Shown here: piece by piece, positions 44,538 through 54,669 of the stretch
Position numbering within the stretch: position 1 is the first letter of the stretch
Layout of the letters: every line of letters starts with the position of its first letter
From: Branchiostoma belcheri
Taxonomy: Eukaryota; Chordata; Leptocardii; Amphioxiformes; Branchiostomatidae
Assembly: GCF_001625305.1 (NCBI RefSeq)
Contig: NW_017803909.1
Location: 7,746,899 to 7,810,898 of the forward strand
Length of the DNA stretch: 64,000 nt
Reading direction: 5' to 3'
Notes under the pieces: generated by a model
Database searches by the model: none
The model's input: the letters and a program-made list of their open reading frames with translations, nothing else
What the model was told of the DNA's origin: nothing
Position numbers and translations under genes: made by a program

Positions 44538-44716
44538 TACTCTCCGAGCAGAGGTTGTGGGGGGAATGATCGTTACATCTTTATATATGGCCGTTTTTCT
44601 TTTTGTCTTGACCCCCACCCCCGTCGGTGGCCGCGGACCTTCTCTGGCTAATGGATAGCTGCCTGGCCAATTTGATACTGTCTTTTTGCCACCGAGAGGG
44701 ATCTGCTTGGAGATTA
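44538..44716. mobile_element. CTCCAAGCAGA-ended MITE, copy B
   Basis: The ends TACTCTCCGAGCAGAGG and ATCTGCTTGGAGATTA are inverted. TCACAGGC directly precedes and follows the element, giving an 8-bp duplication (9 bp with one mismatch). It is in the opposite orientation to 43472-43605. The frames over it are shadows. Confidence 0.85.
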
Positions 44717-44822
44717 TCACAGGCGCCTTTTCGAGGACTTTGTCGCATTTCTTCCCGCGTGGTTGGACACGGGGACATTCCCAGGAAACAGAAAAAAAGC
44801 TTGCTGCCATGGCGCCGGTTTA

Positions 44823-44863
44823 TTATTACCTCCATGAAATGGAAGGTATTGTTTTTGGCGCGT

Positions 44864-44930
<67 letters not shown>

Positions 44931-45120
44931 TTTGTGTTTCCGCATTTTTGTACCTTCATAAGTCCATAACGCCTTCATGGATTGTGGTGATATTTGGTAT
45001 GCTGGTAGGTCTTAGGAGGGCGAAGGTCAAGGTCAAATATGGGCCTCCTGGTGAATGGCCTTGGTACTGCAGCAGCACTTCCGGTTTAAGGTTGAGTCAG
45101 GGCATGGCTGAGAGGAATCT
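44823..45120 (+). repeat. ACCTTCGCC-family repeat, partial, with long (TG)n
   Basis: It begins ATTACCTCCATGAAATGGAAGG, followed by a GCGTCTG box, a (TG)n run at about 44866-44923, and then GCCTTCATGGATTGTGGTGA, GGTATGCTGGTAGGTCTTAG and GGTACTGCAGCAGCACTTCC. The same order occurs in 45262-46070. The valine-cysteine frames are translations of the TG run. Confidence 0.75.
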
Positions 45121-45261
45121 CCCTTTTACCTGCGAGGCAGGGTAACAGATGTGGCTATGCCCAGCGAGGCAGCGCGCTCCCTCAGGGGAATAGGTGACCT
45201 ATTTCAGGGCAAATGTGGCAGTGCCACTGTATGGCTGTGTGTTTGAAAACAAACAACCTGT

Positions 45262-46070
45262 GTTATTACCTCCATGAAAATGGAGGTATTGTTTTTGTTG
45301 CGTCTGTCTGTCTGTCTGTGTGTTTGTGTCTCCGCACATTTGCGGCCAGCATAACTTCATAACGCCTTTATGGATTGTGATGATATTTGGTATGCTGGTA
45401 GGTCTTAGGAAGACGAAGGTCAAGGTCAAATATACGCCTCCTGGTGGATGACCTTGGTACTGCAGCAGAACTTCCGGTTTTTGTATCTTTTGTCCTGAAT
45501 ATGCTATGGTCTTGATTTTTTGGTGGCAGATAGATTGTCCTGTCTAGTGAGTGGTGTGGGTTTGGTCCCCCTAGCAGCTTGTTCTGGAACTGCAGGGGAC
45601 TTTCGGGCGAAATCTTTAAAAGCCAATAAGTCCAGATAGAAACAATGTATTTTCATCATTTTTGTCAGGTAGGTAGCTGAGAGAGAAATGTACATAATTA
45701 ACTGCAAATTATGCAAATGAGGACTTAATTTGCATAATTAATGAGGAAATTCTATAATTACAGTGTTTTGCATTATAGTACTTTCATATATGTAATGTAC
45801 TAGTATGTAATCTATGGCAGATGGAACATCACCAGATACCAATTATGCAAATGATGACCTAATTTGCATAATTAATGCGAAAATTCTATGACTCCTTAGT
45901 GGTAAATGATGGGAATTTCATACTTGGTACATGTGTAAGTTAATCAAAAGTTAACATCACGATGCATGTATTATGTTAATGTGGAGGTAATTTGCATAAT
46001 TAAAGAAGAAATTAACATTACCATGTCAAGCCCATATTTCATGGAGGTATGAGATCTCGGAACTCTTGTT
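45262..46070 (+). mobile_element. ACCTTCGCC-family repeat, near full-length
   Basis: It runs from ATTACCTCCATGAAAATGG, through (GTCT)n, GGTACTGCAGCAGAACTTCC, TTGGTCCCCCTAGCAGCTTG and AAAAGCCAATAAGTCCAGAT, to three palindromic ATTATGCAAAT / ATTTGCATAATTAAT repeats, and ends near TTTCATGGAGGTATGAGATC. It corresponds over its length to the nested repeat at 18620-19530, in the opposite orientation. The terminal CCTCCATG words are inverted. Confidence 0.78.
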
Positions 46071-46707
46071 ATCTACTGAATCGGTTCACCAGTAAGTCCG
46101 CTATGCGCACAATGCAGTGAGCTACGGACAGGTATTCTCCAAGCAGATGTTAGGAGGGCAAATCGTAACCTTCTCGAGCTGGTCCTTGTGTTTGTGTTTG
46201 AGCCAGACATGGAAGAACTTCATTGACACAACAAAAGTACAGCGACTTTCGTAAGGTGTTTGAGTACATGTAGACATACAGATAGAGAACAAAATTAACT
46301 TACATACAAGGCAATAGCTAATGTCTAAACATTCTTTGATATATTTACCTATTTGTACACAGTAAGGGTTATTACCTTCTAGGATGAAATTGAATTCATC
46401 TATGGCATGAAATGTAACAAATTCCGTTGAGCTGCTTGAGCAAGCAGAAAGAAGGTTGAACAGCTTTGTGCGTTTATCGTCATATGTATGGTAGGTACAT
46501 TGAAAACATTGCAATCATCATATACATTCATTACGTGGTTCAGTTAATTGATTTTCGCGAGGAGTGGGGGGATCTTTACCTTTTTATGGCCGAAAAAGTG
46601 GAGGAAAGATCTTCTTAAAACGTTACGTTGGCTAGCTAACTTGTAGCTAACTACTGAAGCAAACTACACACAATGAGGCCAAATTTCACATGTCTTGGTT
46701 TTTCTGT

Positions 46708-46885
46708 TAATGCCTACGACCATGATAATGATCATTCTAGCATACTCATTTTCACCTAAGCTTTAAATTTCCTCCAAGTGAGGAAAGTCGTAAAGTGCCT
46801 TTCCCAAGGGCACTAGGTTGGTGACATGGCAGGATTCGAACCCTGGACCTCTTGATTCTTGCACCATACGACCCCACACCCTGTC
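46708..46885 (-). mobile_element. tRNA-derived SINE
   Basis: On the minus strand the head carries GGTCGTATGGTGCAAGAATC, then AGAGGTCCAGGGTTCGAATC as the B box. The CCTTGGGAAAGGCACTTTAC body follows, and a GATCATTATCATGGTCG tail. It is the better-preserved partner of 4008-4184. Confidence 0.82.
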
Positions 46886-46889
46886 ATCA

Positions 46890-47180
46890 AGGAGACGATA
46901 TAGATTTCTGTCGTCGTTTCACTGTTTGTGGCGTTCTGTCACGGCTGCCTTCCCTTGTTGTTCTGACTCTCGGTACAGGGCGGGGAGGGCCGCGGTGTGT
47001 TTGTTGTTGAAAGAGTGACTATCGGTCGTAGACTACCCCACACATCATCGACTACTCACAAAACGTGATCCGCCCTGTGTGCGATTTATGTTTACAGACG
47101 CCAGGAAAACAACAACCTGCGGTCGTCCGTCTGCCGCGCGCCACCCAACTCGCACGCAAGCGTGTTTATCTGTGTGTTGT
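46890..47180. other. Unannotated stretch, locally CpG-richer
   Basis: The region 46960-47160 has scattered CpG and short frames on both strands. No exon or repeat is supported. Confidence 0.4.
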
Positions 47181-47188
47181 TATTACGA

Positions 47189-47776
47189 GGCCACACCGAC
47201 TTCATTTTATGGATGACATCCTCGTGCGCATTGATTTTCGCCTGTTCTCAAAAAAGATCACGTCCTCCGAGACTCTGTCCTGACTCTTGGTCTGGCTAGT
47301 CCACGCGGTTGTTAGCGACAATACTGTGTAACTCTGGAGGATGACATCCAGGCTACCGAAGCTCCACGACTCAAGACCACAGCACATACGCACAGTGTCG
47401 ATTCATAAATTCCGCAAAAAGCCAGCATGTGCCAGCTTGTCGTATAACGTTACATCGCTATGTACTATGTACTATGTTACATGCTAGCGACAATACGGAG
47501 GTGGTAACTCTGGAGGATGGCGTCCAGGCTACCGAAGCTCCACGACTCAAGAACTCAGCACATACGTACAGTGCCGATTCATAAATTCCGCAAAAAAGCC
47601 AGCCTGTGCCAGCTTGTTGTATAACGTTACGTCGCTATGTACTGCCGCAAATTCACAATACCAGCTTTGTATTCCTGTGTCATTTTTATTTTTGGCCGGA
47701 ATTTTTTTAATTCGCCCGCGCGCACTAGTTTGGGGGTCTTCAGAGGATGTCATCCATAGAATTAAGTCGGTGTGGC
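47189..47776. mobile_element. Harbinger-like MITE (GGCCACACCGACTTCATT type) with internal duplication
   Basis: The ends are GGCCACACCGACTTCATTTT and AATTAAGTCGGTGTGGCC, with ATGGATGACATCC and GGATGTCATCCAT inside. The element is unusually long (588 bp) because a block of about 173 bp (GTTAGCGACAATACTG to ATCGCTATGTACTATG) is repeated in tandem at 47311 and 47484. Confidence 0.8.
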
Positions 47777-48135
47777 CTTATACTTCGGGGTTTATATTTT
47801 TCCATTTCATGTGAGATAATATGCGTGAGTACCTCATCGGAACATCTGGTGTTTTCAGGGTTTAAGATTCCACAGGTTTTGCCACTAGCGGCAGAAAGCG
47901 GTTGTCAGACACCGTGTGAATGATCACCAGTCATGACTTTTAATTGTGCGGCTTAGCCGAGAAAAGGTCACCGCATAGATCACACCGGGCGCCTGGAGTA
48001 ACCCCGAGTCGAGCGATGAAAACTTCGAGCAGCCGAGAATTTCTCCGGCCCACTCAAATATGTGCAGAGGAGGCGACCGCCTCAAGTAACGAATAGAATA
48101 AGATGTTGCACTTTGTGCGAAACAACAAGGGTTAA

Positions 48136-48463
48136 AGGCATCCAATGCAGTTTTTAGGGCTTATAAACCCGATTTTCAAAGGCACAGTATTCTAGTCATT
48201 TATCTACATACTGAGTTGGAACAAAAATACCCAAAATTTTGACAGAAAATGGTTACTGGAAGGGCCCTTGGCTGATTTTTAGAGTCCCACCCATAAATAA
48301 AGGACTCATCTTGGGGCTTGTTTCTGCAGTTTTGAATACCCAAAGTATGAAATACTGATTGAAATGTGTTAATGTAAAGCAGTATGCGCCGATATCATAA
48401 AGATTGCCTTATTCAGAATATTTCCAGTTTTGCTGCCTTGAAATCGCTTTGGATGCCTTTAAG
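48136..48463 (+). mobile_element. AAAGGCATCCA-ended repeat, copy 3, uninterrupted
   Basis: The element runs from TTAAAGGCATCCAATGCAG to CGCTTTGGATGCCTTTAAG, giving inverted ends of about 15 bp. The interior (ATCTACATACTGAGTTGGAA, GGTTACTGGAAGGGCCCTTG, TTCAGAATATTTCCAGTTTT) is the reference for the split copy at 40862-41636. Confidence 0.82.
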
Positions 48464-48879
48464 ACGACATATTCTCTATGAAGAGAAGAAATAGGAAGAA
48501 AGGAGACGGCCGGAGTTAAGGAAGAGGAGAGAAGGAAGTAAGAGGGAAGTGGGGGATGTTGTTTATTTAGACAGTCCGCTAGTAAAGAGACGTATATTTT
48601 TTGTAGGAACACATCGTGAATCAAACGTTAGTCATGAACAACATAAAACACGTCACAATCTGTTCTCATCACACCCACAGACACCCCGAGACTTCCTGTC
48701 ACTGGAATGGTCCACATGGGATGAGCTTCGAAGTTTAAAAGAAAACTAGAAACGTTACATTTGCAAAGCAAATGCATAATGTTTACCTTTGCATATGGTA
48801 TGCTCTGTTAATTCTAACTCAAAACACATTCATATATACATGTATGGTGATAGGGGTCTAAATCCCTCGTACTATAAAA

Positions 48880-49050
48880 TGCAACATTATGTAACCAAGG
48901 AGGTTTAAAAAGCCTTGATGTAACCCAACACCAGTTACCATGGTGAGAGATGGTCTGGTTCAGGTCATTGAACAGGCCAGAGGTCACTGTTTGGAGAAGA
49001 AGAAGAAACTGAGCAAAAACAATATATTTTCCTTCGGTAAACATAAATAC
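48880..49050 (-). repeat. Inverted relative of the 32.8-kb duplication
   Basis: On the minus strand, GAAGGAAAATATATTGTTTT, CTCAGTTTCTTCTTCTTCTC, then CAATGACCTGAACCAGACC, and GGTAACTGGTGTTGGGTTA. These match 32886-33000 in order. A single unit, not duplicated here. Confidence 0.75.
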
Positions 49051-49510
49051 TCCCAATATTAAATACACGTTAAGAGATTAGAGTCATTCATTAGCTGCGG
49101 TTTTGGGGGAAGGACAAGACAGCTATTCTATGGTGTGATGAAAATTTGCCCCCCCCCCCCAACTGGAGAATGGAATACTCCAACTTAGCGTTGGCTCTCG
49201 TTCCCAGCCCTCGCACCTGTGAGGCCGCCGGTGACGTCGGCAGGCGCAGGCAGGGGAAACACAAGCTCACAGTTCTGGAAATTTACTGCGACTCCCTGAC
49301 TCCTGGGGGATAAATCTCTCACAGAGCGGGAAGAACGGTCGTTCCCCTCCGTTAACCGTGACACCGAAACCGTGGAATGAGGCCAGGGTCAACTGGTAAC
49401 AGTACAAGGAGACCCAGAGGAATGGGGCGTTGTTTAGTGGTAGTGGGCTACTTCGGAACGCTAACAACATTACAAAACTGACAAAAATTGCGGTGCACGA
49501 TGAGACCTAG

Positions 49511-49712
49511 TAGCCTCTACCAGGCCTTTCAACGGGAAGACGGATCGTAGAATTCGGCAAAAAAAAACTAAAATTGGCCAATGGAGTCCGGCCGCGGGGA
49601 GGTAGTTTCTTTCCCTCCGAACTGCGCGGCCAGTCAAACCTACAAGGCGGCCAAACTCTCCTGGCAAATATTCTCCTATATATAGCCAGCGTAGTTAGTC
49701 TGGTAGAGACTA
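49511..49712. mobile_element. TAGCCTCTACC-ended MITE with 9-bp duplication
   Basis: A 202-bp element with ends TAGCCTCTACCAGGC and CTGGTAGAGACTA. The exact 9-bp repeat GAGACCTAG flanks it at 49502-49510 and 49713-49721. A 9-bp duplication points to a Mutator-like (MULE) transposase. Related copies lie at 31478-31635 and 36770-36885. Confidence 0.87.
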
Positions 49713-50484
49713 GAGACCTAGTATTGTACTATTATGATGAGACTGAAAATAGCAGGAAATTCGCACACTTGGTTGTACTTTAGTCTAATTGGAAAAACAT
49801 TTGAAGTTTGACATATAGATAATGAGTCACAGAAAGATGCCTGGACATATCCAAATACTCCTCTCACACAATACAGGTTTCCGGAGCACCTGTTCTCTAC
49901 ATCCATAATTTCGCAAACTCGCGATTCACGTGATAGGTTGTATCACACTGCATTTTTATTTCATCAAAAGCGACACCGTTTCACATCCCCGTTTTACCTT
50001 GACCCTCACCTGTTTCACCCTAATTTTTGTGTGACAACCGAAATCTGTTTTCATTCAACATGTGGCACACAAGAAGCAGTTTCGTGACTATGGACCAGTC
50101 GAAGCCGTATATTGACATCGCCCTTTAGGCTATATCCCCATTCATGATTCCACCCTTACCATATTTACTACGGCTCCACCGAAAGGTCAAGGTGACAGCA
50201 ATCAGCTTTGATGAGAAAAAGCAGCGCGGAACCCTATAGAAGTCGATCCCCGATGTTTCTACTTCGAATGTTGCCACAATTACCTTCATGTGACTCTGAT
50301 GTGAGAAGTGGGGGCCCGGGGTTCAAGAACAGGATATTGAATCGCTCGCTCTCTTTGATGGAACGTAAATGGTTACCAGCAGAGGTGGAAGACTTGTCCA
50401 TACTTCCCGTTGAGTCTTGGTGGGGTAGCCTGAATAGCATAAAGCTGGTCGCGAATGTTGAGAAAACGGCAACCATCGGGACAC

Positions 50485-50626
50485 TAGTCTCCAAGCAGAT
50501 ACGCGGTAAGATCCGATTTCGTGTAATTGAGTTCGGCGTGTTTTTGCCTTCTCCTATGAGAACGCCTTCTCCTATGAGAACATTAACATTTAGATTGAGC
50601 CGGATTTGGCATCTGCTTGGAGATTA
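50485..50626. mobile_element. CTCCAAGCAGA-tip element, different interior
   Basis: The tips TAGTCTCCAAGCAGATACG and GGCATCTGCTTGGAGATTA are inverted, but the interior has no similarity to the 43.5/44.5/63.8-kb copies. It includes a perfect tandem doublet of GCCTTCTCCTATGAGAAC. Same tips with a new core suggests a second subfamily. Confidence 0.7.
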
Positions 50627-50648
50627 TACACAGAAGGAAGCTGGAAAA

Positions 50649-50803
50649 AACTCTCCAAGCAGAGGTTGTGGGGGAATGATCGTTAGCTTTTTATATATGG
50701 CCATTTTTGTCGCTACCCCCACCAACCTACCCGCCGGTGACCGGCGACCTTCTCTGGCTAATGTATACTGTCTTGCCACCGAAAGGGATCTGCTTGGAGA
50801 TTA
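50649..50803. mobile_element. CTCCAAGCAGA-ended MITE, copy C
   Basis: The ends AACTCTCCAAGCAGAGG and ATCTGCTTGGAGATTA are inverted, with GGGGGAATGATCGTTAGC, TTCTCTGGCTAATG and CTTGCCACCGAAAGGGATC inside. It lies only 22 bp from the element 50485-50626. The duplication is unclear because the flanks are A-rich. Confidence 0.82.
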
Positions 50804-51099
50804 GGGAAAAAAGTATTCAAGCGCCATTCAGACCTTGCTATGAAGGCTTTTGGGATCTAAAGGAAGAGGGGGATCCTAGAACTGAACTGCATAATGAAAA
50901 GGAATCCAGTTGCGTTGTTTTGAAGACAACACGGTAGCTCCTTCAGAACTGACAAGATGCTGCGGGACCACACAGCGACATGGACTAGAAAGCAGGACTG
51001 CCACTGTTTGGTCACTTAGTAAAAAGTTACCACCCCCATCAGCCTACCAGGCTCTTGTCAACAGGACAACAGACAACTCACGAGATAAGACTGAAATCT

Positions 51100-51922
51100 A
51101 ACCCCGGGAAAGGAGAAACGAAAGGGTAGATAGTGCTTAGTGAAATTTGCCTGGGAAATGTAAGAAAGGACGCCAACCGGAGAGGACTACGTGTAGACTT
51201 GCTGCACGCCGCAGTTTGGTTCTGAAATAACTTGTTCTGAAACTCCTGGAAAGGAGAAACGAACGGGAAGATAGTTCTCAGTGAAATTTGCCTGGGAAAT
51301 GTAAGAAAGGACGCCAACCGGAGAGGGCTACGTGTAGCCTTGCTGCACGTCGCAGTTTGGTTCTGAAATTTGTGAAATTTGCCTGGAAAATGTAAGAAAG
51401 GATGCCAACCGGAGAGGACTACGTGTAGTTTTGCTGCACGTCGCAGTTTAGTTCTGAAATTTGTGAAATTTGCCTGGGCAATGTAAGAAAGGACGCCAAC
51501 CGGAGAGGACTACGTGTAGTTTTGCTGCACGTCGCAGTTTAGTTCTGAAATTTGTGAAATTTGCCTGGGCAATGTAAGAAAGGACGCCAACCGGAGAGGA
51601 CTACGTGTAGTTTTGCTGCACGTCGAAGTTTGGTTCTGAAATAACTTGTTCTGAAACTCCTGGAAAGGAGAAACGAAAGGGAAGACAGTTTCTCAGTGAG
51701 ATTTGCCTGGGAAATGTAAGAAAGGACGCCAACCGGAGAGGACTACGTGTAGTTTTGCTGCACGTCGCAGTTTGGTTCTGACATAACTTGTTCTGAAACT
51801 CCTGGAAAGGAGAAACGAAATAGTTCTCGGTAAATTTGCCTGGAAAATGTAAGAAAGGACGCCAACCGGAGAGGACTATGTGTACTTTTGCTGCACGTCG
51901 CGAGTTTGGTTCTGAAAGTGCC
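51100..51922. repeat. Satellite with alternating 141- and 91-bp units
   Basis: GTGAAATTTGCCTGG-type starts occur near 51140, 51281, 51372, 51463, 51554, 51696 and 51829. All units share AATGTAAGAAAGGACGCC, AACCGGAGAGGACTACGTG and TTTTGCTGCACGTCGCAGTT. Long units carry about 50 extra bp (CTTGTTCTGAAACTCCTGG, AAAGGAGAAACGAAAGGG). The pattern is long, short, short, short, long, long. The minus-strand frames over it only translate the repeat. Confidence 0.92.
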
Positions 51923-52429
51923 AGACCAAATCTATCCACAGTTTCTGTTGATTGTGACAGACGGCACAGTAAACAGTGTTAGTACTGTGGCGTAAGTTCT
52001 AGTGTGTGTGAACGTGCCCTGAATAAGGATTCAGCGAGCGACGACACTAAGTCAAGAAGTTAACGACTGAGATTATGCGAGTCTACACTTTGGCAATTTA
52101 TTGGGGGGAGGGGGAGCTTCCATTTCGTAATCTTGGAGCAAATATTCTGGTCGCAAGTTCCTTCTAGAGATGGTCCACTGTAGATGTGGCCTATATCTCC
52201 TCGGACACAGTCTTAACATAACAGCCTCTAAGTTGTCCGGTTTTTATGTCTGCCACAAAATCTTCCCAGCATCTGCGTGCAGTAAAATGATCAAGCCTAT
52301 AACCACACAGTAGTGGCTATAAAAATGAAACTCTGGAGCTGTTGGGATCTCCCTTCCAAATATCTGCTTAGAGATATCGGTAGGAAGTTGAATCCACAGC
52401 TATGGTTTGTTGTCAGGTTATATGGGGAT

Positions 52430-52780
52430 AATCACCTTCGCCAAAAAGGTTATGTTTTCAGTAGCGTTTGTTCGTCTGTCCGTCTGTCTGTCCGTCTGTC
52501 TGTTTGTTGGTTGGTTTGTGAACAACATAACTCAAGAAGCTTGATATGCATTGTCATGAAACTTGGTAGGTAGGTAGGTAGGTCTTGATGAGACCTAGAA
52601 ATTATTAGATTTTAGGCCCCCTGGTGGCTTTTGTTGGTACTGCAGCAGAACTTCCGGTTTTGATACTAGTATCTCATGATATGGACAAGCTAGGGTCGCG
52701 AATTTTGCTTGGTAGATAGCTCATGGAATAGGGAATAATTTTAAGTGACATGAGTTTGGGCCCCCTAGCTGCTTGTTTTC
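52430..52780 (+). repeat. ACCTTCGCC-family repeat, 5' portion
   Basis: ATCACCTTCGCCAAAAAGG, a (GTCC/GTCT)n tract, AACATAACTCAAGAAGCTTG, GGTAGGTCTTGATGAGACC, then GGTACTGCAGCAGAACTTCC and TTGGGCCCCCTAGCTGCTTG. It lacks the octamer-rich distal part. Confidence 0.78.
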
Positions 52781-52784
52781 GTTG

Positions 52785-53025
52785 TTGTTGGTGGCACGAT
52801 ATATACCAGAAATAGCCGTGCAGTTATCCTCAGAACAGACCTCGGGTCTGCAAGTCTTTATCGCCGCTCGCGCGGGCCGCGTCCTGCCAAAGCCGCGAGG
52901 TTACAACCTCAAATTTGACAAACTACCCAGTTAACCTTGGCGGAGTGGTTGTCACAGCCCGCACGGATCCCGCTAGCTTTCCCAGCTAAAAACACATTCC
53001 GCTGGTGCCCAAGCAGATGCGCGGG
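52785..53025. other. Unannotated stretch
   Basis: A short CpG-rich patch (52855-52900, GCCGCTCGCGCGGGCCGCG) is present without an associated reading frame. Confidence 0.4.
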
Positions 53026-53032
53026 GGAAAGT

Positions 53033-53243
53033 TACTCTCCAAGCAGAGGTTTGGGTTTTGGGTTATTTTTGGTGTGTTTTTAGATTTTTGTATCAGGGTT
53101 TCTTTTTTGCACTGGAATCTTTCTTTTTCTTTTTCTTTCAGCCTTGGGTTGGGTGAAAGAAAAATTCCAGTGCAAAAAAGAAACCCCGATAAAAAAAGGC
53201 TAAAAACACGCCAAAAACAACCCAAACCTCTGCTTGGAGAGTA
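53033..53243. mobile_element. CTCCAAGCAGA foldback element, near-perfect 211-bp hairpin
   Basis: Both arms run TACTCTCCAAGCAGAGG, TTTGGGTT, TTTTTGGCGTG/TTTTTGGTGTG, and GGGTTTCTTTTTTGCACTGG, back-to-back around a CTTT-rich centre at about 53122-53140. The flanking 9-mers GGGGAAAGT (53024-53032) and GTGGAAAGT (53244-53252) differ at one base and look like a duplication. The tips are the same as in the non-foldback elements at 44.5 and 63.8 kb. Confidence 0.88.
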
Positions 53244-53490
53244 GTGGAAAGTCTGCAACTAGGTCCATCCTCTAGCATAGAAGCCAGGCAGTTTTTAGAG
53301 CCTACACAGACCAGCTCCTCGGCTCCAGGTCCAACATGAAATTTCACCACGTTTTAAGTTAGACCCTAAGTTTCTGGAGGCTGTGGTGGTGAATTTCCAT
53401 TGGAGATATGTTGGCGCCATGAAATCGAAGAGCTGGCCGTGTCAGTAGGCCCTGGAAACAGTCTGACATCCAGACATATCCATTTTCCTA

Positions 53491-53727
53491 ACACACGACC
53501 ATAAAAATCATTAAACGGGACGAATATGTAAAGGTCTATCCCTCCATACATATACTTGGAGATGAAATTCCCATGTATGTATGTATGGTTGTTTGAAGCT
53601 AGGCGCCAATATTATACACGCCTAACACACGACCATAAAAATCATAAAACGGGACGAAAAGATAGAGGTCTATCCCTCCATACCTCTGCTTGAAGATGGA
53701 ATTCCCATGTATGGTTGTTTGATGCTA
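53491..53727. repeat. Two-copy tandem duplication, period about 134 bp
   Basis: ACACACGACCATAAAAATCA begins units at 53491 and 53625. Each runs through AACGGGACGAA and GGTCTATCCCTCCATAC, and ends in ATTCCCATGTATG and GGTTGTTTGA. Unit 2 abuts the satellite that follows. The CTCTGCTTGAAG/ACTTGGAGA words inside look like decayed CTCCAAGCAGA tips. Confidence 0.82.
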
Positions 53728-54033
53728 GTAAAGCTGCACTGTATACTGGTAAAATTGCACTGTCTACTAGTAAAATTGCACTGTATACTAATACGATTGT
53801 GCTGTATTCCGTAAAATTGCACTGTATTCCGGAAAATTGCACTGTATACTAGTAAAATTGCACTGTATTCCGTAAAATTGCACTGTATACTAGTAAAATT
53901 GCATTGTATTCCGTAAAATTGCACTGAATTCCATAAAATTGCACTGTATTCCGTAAAATTGCACTGTATTCCGTAAAATTGCACTGTATTCCATAAAATT
54001 CCTAAAGTTGCACTGCATACTCTGGCACCCCTG
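53727..54033 (-). repeat. 20-21-bp satellite ending at GGCACCCCTG
   Basis: About 13 units of the type ACTGTATTCCGTAAAATTGC (20 bp) or ACTGTATACTAGTAAAATTGC with one extra base. They run into GGCACCCCTG at 54024-54033, the inverse of the CAGGGGTGCC tip at 16489 and 62027. The left tip is missing, so this is a one-ended copy in minus orientation. The Y/S/A/I/L-rich frames are artefacts. Confidence 0.87.
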
Positions 54034-54574
54034 TACACGCCACCTTGAAAATATGCAGAGAGAAGCAAACGTCACCAATGTAATTCATCAACGACTCTGG
54101 TGTGTTACCGTCGCGAATAAACCAGGGCCAGAATTAGTAACTCTGGCGAACAACATGAACTTCCTGTTAACATTACAGGGAAAAGTTTATGAAAAGCAAA
54201 CTGAGGTCAGCGTTTTTTCAGCACAGGAAAGCCCGGCTGTTCTCTCGCCATGTAACGTCACATAATCAAAGTCGAATGACGGAGCTTCTTGACACCGAAG
54301 CAGGGTTCTCACCAGGATTTTTTCACGGCATAGGGGTCAGGTACAGAAGGGCAACTTTCGCGGCGCAAGTCGCGCCTTGAGTCCCAAGAACATGACCACA
54401 GAAGGGGGTCTGGTATTCTTCCCGAAAAATTTTGAAACTCATAACCCCTGAGACACTATTTCTCGCTTATTCATCTTCCCTTTGCTCACAGATTTTTACT
54501 TTGCTATAACTTCTAATGTTATCTTCAACTTCAAGTTCATTTTTATTGCAAGATTTATTAAGGTTTTCTGTAAA

Positions 54575-54665
54575 AACACCCCTATACTGGTTGAAAACTT
54601 CAAAGACATAACAGGGGTCCAAATCACAGCATAGAGGGTCCCTATGCTCAAATAGCCTAATGATA
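54575..54665. repeat. Dispersed repeat ACCCCTATACTGGTTGAAA, copy 1
   Basis: ACACCCCTATACTGGTTGAA, GGTCCAAATCACAGCATAG and CCCTATGCTCAAATAGC recur in the same order at 63232-63325. The class is unknown. Confidence 0.7.
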
Positions 54666-54669
54666 ACTA

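Noticed and set aside
44627..45145. Plus frame of 172 codons with a valine-cysteine run
   Set aside because: The run is a translation of (TG)n at about 44866-44923, and the rest reads through two repeats (CTCCAAGCAGA MITE and ACCTTCGCC repeat).
50208..50804. Plus frame of 198 codons and a minus frame at 50234-50494
   Set aside because: The right half runs through two CTCCAAGCAGA elements. The left half has protein-like frames on both strands (minus METSVPMVAVFSTFATSF..) without a domain I can name. Possibly an old retroelement remnant, but not supported as a gene.
51078..51939. Minus frames with FLTFPRQISL repeats
   Set aside because: Translation of the 91/141-bp satellite; no start or splice context, and the frames shift between units.
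53642..54078. Minus frames rich in YSAILL/QFYGIQCN
   Set aside because: Translation of the 20-21-bp satellite.
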